Shown here one piece after another: positions 1-11,000 of a stretch of DNA of 64,000 bases. The notes under the pieces are model-generated. The model made no database searches and was not told where the DNA came from. It saw nothing but the letters and a program-made list of their open reading frames with translations. The position numbers and the translations under genes were made by a program. Every line of letters starts with the position of its first letter. Within the stretch, counting starts at the first letter, position 1. The DNA is from Tiliqua scincoides (Eukaryota; Chordata; Lepidosauria; Squamata; Scincidae), in contig NC_089821.1 of the NCBI RefSeq assembly GCF_035046505.1, positions 193,650,377 to 193,714,376 on the forward strand, written 5' to 3'.

Positions 1-801
1 GCTGCGCTTCTGATTTGCACATATGCACCTACTTCTTGATTTTACCTTTTGTGTCTTTTTCTTTAAAACACCTATGCGATGTTTATTTCTCAGATAAGAT
101 CTGATGTTTGTACAATTCAGGACCTTTTCCTTGCTTTCACCCTGGTTGCTATGATCTGTGAGTCACAGGACAGCATTCCTGTTGGTGTGGGAGTAGTACA
201 AACCAAGAAAAATGCATACCAAGAAAGTAAGAAGGAAAACTCTAATTCCACAGTTTTCCTTTCTAGAACAATTTGTGTGTCATTTACAGCAGCCACATAG
301 CAAGAATTCCTAGATATCTCATTATAGAATGCAGGGGGAAATATTATTGAGTGGAACATCATGGACATGTTTCCATTATGAATTAATTATTTCTTCAGTA
401 ATTTTTACCCTACCTTTCTGATCCTAAAGGGACCCTTAAAGAAACTTACATCAAAATTAGGAACAGACATAATAATCAGTAAAACATCAAGAGTAAAACA
501 ATAAAAATTAATAAATAATTCAGACAGAATCAGAACAGAAATAACTAAAAAGTCTGAGCTGGAAACAGCTGATAAGAAAAACTGAATATTTATTTATACA
601 TTTATGCATTTTTATCCCACCTTTCACTGAATAGTCTCAGGCAGCTAACATAACTATAAAAACAAGAACAAAAATTTAGGCTGCAGGCTTATACACATTT
701 ACCTGAGAGTAAGCCCCATTGAACTCAGTGGAACTTTTTTCTGAGAAGACTCTGATAAGATTCTGCAGTTAAAATAGCAATTTTAACCAGACAAACAATA
801 A

Positions 802-1520
802 GAACATAAGAAGAGCCTCACTGGATCAGTCTAGTCCAGCTTCCTGTATCTTACAGTGGCCCACCAAATACCTCAGGGAGCACACAAGACAAGAGACCTG
901 CATCCTGGTGCCTTCCCTTGCATCTGGCATTCTGACATAACCCATTTCTGAAATCAGGAAGTTGCACATACACATCATGGCTTGTAACCCATGATGGATT
1001 ATTCCTCCAGAAATTTGTCCAATTCCCTTTTAAATGAATCTAGGCCCGATGCCATTACCACATCCTGTGGCAAAAAGTTCCACAGACTAACTACACGCTG
1101 AGTAAAGAAATATTTTCTTTTGTCTGACCTAACTCTCCCAACCCTCAATTTTAGTGGATGTCCCCTGGTTCTGGTGTTTTGTGAAAGGGAAAAGAGCATC
1201 TCTCTATCCACTCTATCCTTCCCATGCATAATTTTGTATGTCTCAGTCATGTCCCTCCTCAGGTGTCTCTTTTGTAGACTGAAGAGCCCCAAACGCAGTA
1301 GCCTCTCCTCATAAGGAAGGTGCCCCAGCCCAGTAATCATCTTAGTCGCTCTCTTTTGCACCTTTTCCATTTCCATTATGTCCTTTTTGAGATGTGGCGA
1401 CCAGAACTGGATGCAATACTCCAGGTGTAGCCTTACCATAGATTTGTATAACAGCATTATAATATTAGCTGTTTTATTCTCAATACCTTTTCTAATTATC
1501 CCAAGCATAGAATTGGCCAT
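802..1520 (-). mobile_element. CR1-type LINE, 3' end (ORF2 C-terminus plus 3' tail)
   Basis: On the minus strand, 1520 to 999 reads as an open 173-codon frame with the CR1 reverse-transcriptase C-terminus. Key stretches are LEYCIQFWSPHLKKD, EKVQKRATKMI, YEERLLRLGLFSLQKR and TRTRGHPLKL, ending with FKRELDKFLEE. The segment 998-802 is the CR1 3' tail, which in sense reads through CTGGACTAGA-type sequence and GATCCAGTG to end near TTCTTATGTTC. The element is 5'-truncated, as is usual for LINEs. The frame survives over this segment, so the copy is not very old. It lies antisense in the CRYBG1 intron. Confidence 0.88.
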
Positions 1521-1883
1521 AGAATAGAACCAAATGTTCTAGAAAATGCTAGAACACTAGCAGCAGCATAGGAACAGTTCACAGGTCAACCACCCCCTGC
1601 CAACTGGGCAAAGAGACACCTTTTCAAATGGTATATATTAACAAGGAGAGAGCAATTGTTGCTCATCACCCCCAGCATAGTATCATCTTCAGTGCCTGTT
1701 TGCTGATGCCTCTTTGCATCGTTTTTAAAGATTGTATGCCCTTTTGGAACAAGGAACCATCTCTTCATTTCTGATCTAACCTGCTTTGTGAATTTTGTTT
1801 AAAAGCGTTATATTCAGTGCTTTTTTTGTAAAAAAAAAAAAAAGTGCAGGAACTCACAACTTGTTAATCTTTTATTTATTTAT

Positions 1884-2062
1884 CCCATGCATGTATACTC
1901 AGAAGTAAGTCCCATTATAGCCAATGGGGCTTACTCGCAGGAAAGTGTGGATAGGATTGAAGCCTGAGAGCCCAAGCCTATGCATGCCTACTCAGAAGGA
2001 AGTCCCATTATATTAAATTGGGCTTACTCCCAGGGAAGTGTGGACAGGATTGTAGCCTGAGT
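1884..2062 (+). repeat. Two tandem 93-bp palindromic MITE units
   Basis: The motif TGCATGTATACTCAG at 1888 recurs as TGCATGCCTACTCAG at 1981, a period of 93 bp. Each unit has a self-complementary centre (AGTAAGTCCCATT ... AATGGGGCTTACT) and ends related to the CAATCCTA/TAGGATTG termini of the MITEs elsewhere in the window. Confidence 0.75.
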
Positions 2063-2215
2063 TCCCTTGGGATTAGACTGTCAACTTTTTCCACCAGCTC
2101 TTACTCCAGTGGTGTTTATCAGCAGGGTAAGCTTCAGCAGCTGGATTTCTGCATATCAACCTGCTGCTAAAGCTTTGCACAGTGGCAACTGGTTGACCAG
2201 TAAGTGTGGGGCACT

Positions 2216-2829
2216 GGGGCTTCAGGCTGTGATCCTAGCCACACTTTCCTGGGAGTAAGCCCCATTGACTATAATGGGCCTTCTGAGTAGACATGCATAG
2301 GGTTGAGGGAGGCATAGGGTTGAGGGAGGCAGGGCGGGGTGAGCCAGTCACGGCGCTTTATGAGTCAGAATCGGTTGCGGGGCAACGGGACTTCCCTCAA
2401 CACAGCTGCTCCTGGGACAGTCCCGCAGTGGGCCAGCGGGACATTGTAGATCCCACTCGCCCACCTCGTGCCACTTTCACCCCCCTTTCCATTATACTCA
2501 GCGTAGGGACCAGCCGCCGCCGCGTAGCCATGAGCAGCGAGCAGGTGAGAGGAGGGTGGAGGGGGGCAGGCTTCAGAGGGACTCATTCTGCCAGCTCAGC
2601 CCCTCCCATCAGTGTCTCTTCCTCCTGCATCAGTGACCAGCCAAGTCCTAGGCATGTCTACTCAGAAGTAAGGTCCATTATAGTCAATGGGGCTTACTCC
2701 CAGGAAAGTGTGGACAGGATTGCAGCCTCAGAGCCCAACCCTATGCATGTCTACTCAGAAGTAAGGCCCATTATAGTCAATGGGGATTACTCCCAGGAAA
2801 GTGTGGGTAGGATTGCAGCCTGAAGCCCC
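2216..2829. mobile_element. Foldback element with long inverted arms around a GC-rich exon-like core
   Basis: The left arm (2216-2307) and right arm (2734-2829) are near-identical inverted copies of the palindromic MITE unit; both contain GACTATAATGGGCC or its complement. A second unit sits just inside the right arm (from about 2646). The core, about 2308-2640, is unlike the flanks: GC-rich with CpGs, and it contains GCCGCCGCCGCGTAGCCATG, then AGC AGC GAG CAG and GTGAGA, which looks like a start codon, five codons and a splice donor. It could be a host promoter and first exon caught between MITE copies, or an unrecognised GC-rich repeat. Confidence 0.6.
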
Positions 2830-4197
2830 TGTGCTTCCCTCAACCCAGAATCTCAACTGCCCAGCTGGCTGCAAACCCCAGGGCTCTGATTGGCTGAGAG
2901 AGGAAATGGGTGTGTCCATGAGAAGCACCGCCCTCCATGGAATTGTGAGTACCTCGTGGGGAGAGCATTGCAGGGCAGATCACGCGCCTCTTCTCTCTCC
3001 TTGTAGTCCTGCCTGGTCTTGATTGCTGCAGGCAGTAGATTGTAGTCCTATCTAAAAGGTGCTAGAATGCCATTCCAGTGCGTTCTATTAGAAAAAAAAG
3101 TCCTGATTATATTTAATAATAATTATAATAATATAGTTAATGTAATAACTTGGTATTTATGCAGTTTAAAGCCTGCTAAAGCCTATGTGACCCTGAGACT
3201 GACCAAGCCTGCTTCATTTCCAAAACTTCTAGTTATGTGATGTGCAGGCATGCTCCATTGCAGATACACTTTGTGGTTAATCTGCTGTACATGCTTCTGT
3301 CACTTTGCCCAAGTAGTTTACTGGGAAATTTGGGCGTGTGTCTCAGAACGTGCCTGAAATGATTAGTGAACAGTGTGTTGAATGGACCTGGTGATTCAGA
3401 ATGAAAGGAAATGGAAAATTTATAAAATAATGAAGGATCAATGGACAGAGTGTACAACTTTCTCAATTCTATTCACCTGGTTTTACTTCAATATTTTTGC
3501 TTAATATTGCTAGTGTAAATTTATTGAAATAAGTGACATTGCTTTATGAGTGTTGATTATTATGAGTGGGACAGAGCAGGATGAACTCTTGTTACAGAAC
3601 GGGCATTATTGAGTGAACTTACATATGCTTTTTTTTTTTTTAAGTGCCATTTCCACATTTTTACACTTTTTAACATAAAATACAAATTTATGTAGTCCAT
3701 GGCTTAGAAACCTAGAGTGAAATTCCAGGAGTAATTGTAGATTCATTATACAAGTGTTCCAGTTTGCAAGAGTACAGTACACAAGCAGCAAAGTACAACT
3801 AAGGAGTATTAAGTTAAAGGATCTGCTTAGTACTTTACCTTTGAGGCTTTAACCAATCAAAGGAACAAGTATTGTTCTCTAGGAAACTAGAATAAGAAAA
3901 CTTGCTTCAAGTATTAAAGTCATGATAATTATATGAGGTGAAAAAAACCAAAGTACATAACAATGTAATGCTTTGCCATTACTGGCTGCTTTCCTATCAT
4001 TATGTTGCTTAATGTGATCAGCGCACTGCAACATCAGAGGTTTGCAATATCCAGTTTTAATATGAGCAGCCTGTAAAATGCTAGTTGTGTTTTGCCGACT
4101 GATGATCTCCTGCATTTCCAATGAAGCTAGATACAACAGAGATCTCTTAATGCCTGAGGTGTTTGTTTCCAATAAGTAAGATAGGATTACAACCTAA

Positions 4198-4755
4198 GAG
4201 CCCGATCCTGAGGTCCATGGCATGTCTCCGCGCCACGGACCTCAGTTGCAAATGTGCCATATGGCACATTTGTGGGGCTTACCGCCGGGCTCCCACCAGA
4301 GCTAGCTTGGTGCCAGCTGGAGCTGGGCTGGCGCGCGGTGGAAGCCTGGGTTCCACGGCTCGGCGGTCTCCTGGACCACCGCGCTGCAGAATGGGAGGTG
4401 GAGGCATGGCTAGGGGCATGGGGGAGACATTCTGGGGAGGAGTGGCCAGGGGCGGGCGGGAGGTGTGTCGGGGGGAGGGGAGAGGCGGATCCACAGAGTC
4501 GAGCACTGCAGGATTCAAGGCGCTCGGGCAGGGCTGCTCGCTCTACACGAGCGGCTTTACTTTAGCGCCGACCTATTGGTCACCGCTAAAGTGAGTAGCG
4601 CCATTGCGGGGCTGTTTACCTTACTCGGGGAAAGGGGACAAAAGTCCCCTTCTCCCGAGGAGCCTCCCGTGGTAGCACGGGAGGCTCAGGATCCGACGGC
4701 AGTCCTCCGTGGAGCCGCCGGGTCCGGGATTTCCGGGCAGCTCAGGATTGGGCTG
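4198..4755. mobile_element. Long Harbinger-like MITE, 3-bp TAA target duplication
   Basis: The ends are inverted: GAGCCCGATCC at the left and GGATTGGGCTG at the right (reverse complement CAGCCCAATCC). TAA flanks both sides (4195-4197 and 4756-4758). The 558-bp body is GC-rich and non-coding; the open frames in it are artefacts of base composition. The terminal sequence is shared with the short class at 5289, 16334, 42446 and 43789. The TWA duplication suggests PIF/Harbinger mobilisation; this is inference from ends and duplication length only. Confidence 0.65.
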
Positions 4756-4929
4756 TAAGTCTTACTGAACACAATAGGCTTACTTCTGAGTAAAATAAAT
4801 AACCCTGTTTTCAAATAAGACAAAAGAAAAAAGAAATAAAATGGAGAAATAAAATAACGAGAATTAAAAATTCATGAATTATAGAATTATGATCGCGTAC
4901 CAAATTATTGTGCTTGTCTTATTTTTCAG

Positions 4930-5056
4930 GTGGGTGGCTTATGAAAACCCTGACTTCACAGGAGAACAATATATCCTTGATAAAGGAATGTACCCCAGCT
5001 ATGACATTTGGGGTAGCAGGAATTGTAAGATATCTTCAGTTCAACCCATAGTTTTG
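4930..5056 (+). CDS. CRYBG1: CRYBG1 exon (Greek-key motif)
   Basis: The acceptor TTTTTCAG ends at 4929 and the donor GTAAGG begins at 5057. The first base completes a codon from the upstream exon; 42 codons follow, starting [19 protein letters not shown] and ending SSVQPIVL. The Y..N.DF.G core and the later Ser are typical of a beta/gamma-crystallin motif. Confidence 0.93.
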
Positions 5057-8000
5057 GTAAGGAGCACTTTTGTACTGTTCCAGGTTGTTTTATTTATTTG
5101 TTTGTTATTTGTTTGTTTTTTGTTTTATTGAACTTGTTTATCCTGTGAATCATAAATAAGTATGCTTCTGTGTATTTTTGCATCATTTTTACTTTTTTAT
5201 ATTTTGTTTCCATACATTTTAGGATAACACCAGTGATCATATGAAGAAATTCAAGGTAAAATTTCTTTGATTTTAAGTAGGAGATATAGGGTGCAATCCT
5301 AACTCCTTTTGTCAGTGCTTTCCAGCACTGACATAAGGGCAGTGCAGCTCTGAGGTAAGGGAACAAACATTCCCTTACTTTGAGGAGGCCTCCATGAGTG
5401 ACACCCAACTGCAGGATGCAGCACATGTCCCACTATGCTAATGCAGGAAAACAGTGACATAAGGGGTTAGGATTGCACCCATAGACTACAATCTCATACA
5501 CAATTTCCTAGAGTAAGGCCTATTGAATACAGTGGGCCTTAGAAGTAGACATGCATAGGATTGTGCTGACAGTGTATGCTGAATCAACAGTCTTTAATAT
5601 GTCATTGTAAACAAGTCAAAGGGGGGGGGCAGGTGGCAAGTAGTATAGTTCAAAAAGCTGAAACAGAACCCCAGAAGGGGCCAGGAGAAGATAGCATCAA
5701 AAGGAGTGAATGTTTCCCAGACAAGATAATAACTAATGTGGATGCTCTAACGTTCATACTGATCTTTCAAGATCACTTCTGATCTTTCTGATCATTTTAG
5801 AAATGGGCTATGTCAGATGCAAGGGAGGGCACCAGGATGCAGGTCTCTTGTTATCAGGTATGCCTGGGGGCATTTGGTGGGGCCGCTGTGCGATACAGGA
5901 AGCTGGACTAGATGGGCCTATGGCCTGATCCAGTGAGGCTGTTCTTATGTTCAAATGTAGGACCAAAATTATTTCCAGCATATGTTCATGCTTGGACTTT
6001 AGAACTTCTTCAAATTACAGAGCATCCAAAGGGATCATCTCTACATGACATCATCATACAGATGCTGCGAGCATGGAATGTTTGTACATATGATCTGGGT
6101 TGAACCTGAAATAGGAAAGGTGTTATGGCTTGAGGAATTATTAAATATGATTTAATGTAAAGAGACTTCACATTCCAGGTCAGGGTAACTGTCAGACAAT
6201 GCCAAATTCCACTACTGGGTTATCTTAGTAAAATGGTTAGAAATGGCTTGTTATGAAGCACAAGGTCGTTTTTAAAATGTATGCTGCTTGTAGTTTTTAA
6301 ACTTTACATACATTTTACTTCCTAAAAATATGTTTGTATGAATCCATTAATATAAAAGTGATGTCAGAGAATTAACAGCTAAGCTTAGTGTTAAATACAG
6401 CCTCCTTTATCTTTAAAGGTCCAGTTATTTTCAGAACCAGAGTTCCAGGGTATAAGTAAAATTTTTGAGAAGGACACTTCTCAGATTCAGGACTTGTTCA
6501 CTGCTAAGTCTTCAAAGGTAACTGGCAGGTGAGTTACCTTTGTATCTGGTGACTGGTAACAGTAAATCTGGTAACAGTAAATATGTACCTGGTAACAAAG
6601 GTACTGGCAGGTGAGTATAAAGTTGTATCAGTAGAAGCAGTAACCCAACGGGATCTGCTCATGAAAGCAAGTTTCTGAATGTATAGCAGATGAAGAGCAT
6701 CCAGGCCCCACTGAATGGGCTGCATGCACCATACTTTCATCCGGAACCAGTGGTTGCTGCACATGACTAGAGGTGGATTGAGGTGATGGTAAATCCTTAA
6801 AGGAAGAACTGAGGATGAAGAGAGTGTATTTATTAAGTATGGTGGAAGTACAGTAATTTGAATTCACATTCTCTGTCCCTGTAAACAAATGTCTCAGTGA
6901 ATAAGTTATTTCCACCACATTTTAAAACATCTTCACCCTAAATAAACGCAATTAATCAAAACACTTTTACAAGGGCTATTCTGAAACTAAGTACAGCTTG
7001 GCTGTTAAAAAAAAAAAAGCTTATGGGAAGGGGACAATTGAATACTTTTACAAGGGCTATTCTGAAACTAAGTACAGCTTGGCAGTTAAAAAAAAAAAGC
7101 TTATGGGAAGAGGACAATTGAATATAGCCCAGAAGTTAAATACCATGGCCACACTACATCTCCATGCAATCTCCATCTGAATGGAGGCAATTGTCATGGC
7201 GATAGCTGTAGTGACATCACTAGGATTCGCGTCACCCTAGGAGGCCTGCGTATCACCCCGTGCAGTGGGTGGGGCAATGCCCCAGGTGGTGGGCGTGGTG
7301 ATGTACCATTGCTCCGCCCCCACTGGTTTTTTGACTGTATCTTTTGTTAGAACATAGATATTTCAATGTGGTTTGTTTCATTGCATTCTGCATGAAATTA
7401 CGCATGGATTGATATATAACATGATGGTATTGTTTCTCCAAATTCTGATTTTAGTGATTTTGAAAACTTGTAGAGTCACACACACACACCCCGTGTCAAC
7501 TTACTAACACCTTATTGCAGCAGTTCTCAAACTTTTAGCACTGGAACCCACTTTTTAGAATGACAGTCTGTCCAGGACCCATTGGAAGTGATGTCATGGC
7601 CAGAAGTGACATCATCAAGCAAATTAAAATAAATAATTATAAATAATTTAACCAAAAAAAAAGAAATAATTAAATAAGGGGGAGCCAGTCCTGTTCCACC
7701 AAGTGAATCTACTCTGAAGTAAGTCCCATAGTGGTCAATGGGGCTTACTCTCAGGAAAGTGTGGGTAGGATTGCAGCCTGTGAGCCCAATCCTATGCATG
7801 TCTACTCTGAAGTAAGTCCCATAGTGATCAATGGGGCTTACTCTCAGGAAAGTGTGGGCAGGATTGCAGCCTGTGAGCCAAAGCCTATGCATGTCTACTC
7901 TGAAGTAAGTCACATAGTGGTCAATGGAGCTTACTCTGTAGTCTGCCTGCAAAAACACCCCCTCCCCCCCAAAAAAAGGAATCAGTGAGATTTCCAGCCC

Positions 8001-11000
8001 TCCCAGTGCCCAGTTTAAAGTTCTTCTATTTCAAGCATATCAATACAAAGTCCCACCTGGCTTTGCAAGTGCAAAATAGAAAACTTCCCCTTACCAGCTC
8101 AAACCTCTTTTTTTGTCCTTTTTAGTTGGATAGAGAGGCTGCCTTCTGGAAAATATGTTGAGCTTCAGTTCCATCAGATCGGGACCCTTCTGGTGGCCTC
8201 ACATTCCCCTTTGCTTGGCCTGACCAAAAGGCAAGGCACGTCTGCCTACTCATGAGTAAACATGACCACGTGGCTGAGTTTGCTTTCCATAGAGCTCAAT
8301 AGACTGCAGGAGGGAGGGAGGGACTTCCTTCTCAGGTGTTTTGGGGGCTGCATTCATTGGATCAGGACCATTCTGATGTCCTTGGAGTCCTCTCTGCCTG
8401 TCTTTTCCAAAGGACTAGGGCACGTTTGCCTACTCACGAGTAAACGTGGCCACGTGGCTTCCTTTCAGGCTCAATAGAGGCAGCTGGAAGGGAGGCAGGG
8501 AACTCCTTGTGTTTTGGGGGGCTGCATTCATTTGATCGGGACCATTCTGGTGTCTTTGGATTCCTCTCTGCCTGCCCTTTTCCACGGACAATGGCAAGTT
8601 CACCTACTCACAGATAAACGCGCAATATGGCTCACTTTCACTTTCCATAGGGCTCCATGCATTTTTTCCTTCCAGTTTTCTGGCCATAACTTTTGAATGA
8701 AAGGAGCGATTTCAATTCTGTTTTTTGCATTGCACTCCGCTGGACATTCCGTATCCAACAGTTTATGGTACGATGGGATAGCTCCGCAAGCCACAAAGTT
8801 AGCGCGTCCTCCCCCAGGGCGCGTCACCCGGTGCAGCCTGCACCCCCCGCAACCCCCTAGTTACACCAGTGGATAGCTGATAACCCATTCTGTAGGTGCT
8901 GTTTGTGTGAGTGCATCCTCATGCAGAAAAAGCAGCCAGATGTCAGCAGCATTCCTCCCCTTTTGTTCCTAATGGCTCTCCTGCCTCCCTGGTGATCGTT
9001 GTCCTTTGAGGCCCTTCCTTTAAAGTCCCATTTGCTTCTTGTTGGAGGAAGTTTGTTTGAACTGCAGTTGTCTCATGGAAGTTACTGCTCAAACAGCCAA
9101 AACAGTGCACTTGTCAAACTAACTTTGTCTGTTTGCTTGTCTGTTTGGCCACTGTGTTCTGGGACCTTAAAAGAGGTCCTTGGGAGTTTTGAGGGGGGTT
9201 ATTTATTAATAGGGCAATTGGAGGATGAGAGTCTGCCACCAGCAGTGTGTGGTGTCCTTGTCAATTATCAAAAACAAATGACGTGCCCTGAAAATTTTAG
9301 TGCCTTGTCAGTGTGCCAAAAGGTTGCAAATTGCTGCCTTAAAATAACACATTTCATGCACTAGAGACCACTTTATCAGATGAGGCAGGAATGTATATGT
9401 GTGTGTATGCACACACAAGCTTGACTATGGAGAGAAGAAAATTAAAACAGCAGAGTAAATTCTCTCTACGTCAGTGTTTCTCACAGTGTGGGCCAGGGCC
9501 CACTAGGTGAGTCACGAGCCAATTTCAGGTGGATCCCCATTCATTTCAATATTTTGTTTTTAATATATTAGACTTGATACTACCATGGTATGTGACTGCA
9601 TTTGGGGAAATGTGACAGATCTGTTCTTGAACAGGCTACTATGTATATGCTTTGAACGATTATAGTAAATGGGACTTACTCCTGGGTAGGATTGCAGCCT
9701 AGGATTGTTAAAAATTGCCCTACTTAATGATGTAGCTTCCGATCATAACATCACTTCAGATTCTCATTCTAAAAAATGGGTCCCAGTGTTAAAACTTTGA
9801 GAAACACTGCTCTGTGACAGACAGCAACGAAAATGATTACAGAGCTGGGGAACCTCCCTTACAAGGAAAGGCTATAATATTTGGAGCTCTTCAGTCTAGT
9901 AGTCTAGGACTCTTCAGGCTCTTCAGTCTAGTAAAGAGGCACCTGAGGGGGACATGACTGAGACATACAAAATTATGCAGGGGATGGATAGAGAGATGCC
10001 CTTTTCCGTCTCACATCAGAACCAGACAACATCCACTTATTTATTTAGCGTATGTCATATAATACATGGACTTGTATATCAGTTAGACTAGATCAAATGT
10101 CAGTGTCCAGTTCATGCAGCCTTTCAAGGACAGTGTCACCTTCAAAGAGAAAGTCAGACCATGGGCCAGTATATGCCCTCAGTTTGCAGCCAGACACAAT
10201 GTGGTACATGGTTTGGTGGGAGAACCCACAATCACACTGAGGGGTAGATACTAGCCCCCATTTAAACATTGAGTCCTGAAAAACACAGTGTAGGGTACGG
10301 ATCCTATTCAAAGTTTTCCAATGCTGGCGAGGTAAGTTGAAACCTGGCACCTTAAGTGTAGGACCGTCTATACCCATTTCTGGGCGTTCGACTGCCCATT
10401 TAGCTTTCCATTGGGCATTGATGTTGAAATTGTTGAGCAGATGTTGCCTGAGTGCCAGAGAAGGCTTCCTGGATTTAGTGGACATCCACTAAAATTAAGT
10501 GTTGGGAGAATTAGGACACACATAACAAAATATTTCTTTACCCAGCATGTAAATAGTCTGTGGAACTCCTTGCCACAGGAAGTGATGATGGCATCTCACC
10601 TAGATGCCTTTAAGAGGGAATTGGGACAAATTTCTGGAAGAAAAGTCCTTCACAGGTTACAAGTTATGATAGGTATATGCAAGCTTCTGATTTTAGAAGT
10701 AGGCTACCTCAGAATGCCAGGTTGTGTCTTGTTTTCTATGCGCTCCTTGAAGCATTTGGTGGGCCACTGCAAGATACAGGAAGCTGGATTAGATGGGCCT
10801 TTGGCCTGATCCAGTTGGGCTCTTTTTTTGTTCTTTTGTTAATTGCAAGAGGAAATTATAAACTTAAAAGCATGCAAGGCAAGCATGGTCAATTCACAAC
10901 TGGTGACTTGCAAACCCTCAGTGCCAGCCCAGCAGCAGCTAGTGCCAGTGGAAAGCTGATGCTCCACTCCTTGGTGGTCGCCTGAACCGCTAGGTGGCGG

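Larger units (their letters stand above)
1..4929 (+). other. CRYBG1 intron (3' part), repeat-rich
   Basis: I found no preceding CRYBG1 exon here; the expected exon should encode a Greek-key motif and end two bases into a codon. The stretch holds a CR1 LINE (minus strand), tandem copies of a 93-bp palindromic unit, a foldback element with an exon-like core (see 2216-2829) and a long Harbinger-like MITE at 4198-4755. Bases 1-690 and 3060-4190 look like ordinary AT-rich intron. Around 596-660 there is a LINE-tail-like stretch of uncertain family. Confidence 0.6.
7209..8871. mobile_element. 1.66-kb non-autonomous hAT-like element with perfect 8-bp duplication
   Basis: GATAGCTG occurs directly before (7201-7208) and after (8872-8879). 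The ends are imperfect inverted repeats: TAGTGACATCACTAGG at the left, and CCTAGTTACACCAGTG at the right (reverse complement CACTGGTGTAACTAGG). Both ends continue into related CGTCACCC(G)GTGCAG stretches. No transposase frame is visible. Inside are a second hAT end (7519-7623), a 93-bp tandem array and a roughly 175-bp tandem array. The 8-bp duplication supports hAT-type insertion. Confidence 0.7.

Noticed and set aside
2293-2823. 176-codon plus-strand frame
   Set aside because: It runs through MITE units whose period is a multiple of three and the GC-rich core; only the MSSEQ/donor part is interesting, and in another context.
4163-4758. Several overlapping frames of 80-143 codons
   Set aside because: They fall inside the GC-rich long MITE with clear ends and TAA duplication.
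7527-7988. Repetitive open frames on both strands ([16 protein letters not shown] and [16 protein letters not shown] repeats)
   Set aside because: They are translations of the 93-bp (31-codon) tandem DNA repeat, not a repeat protein.
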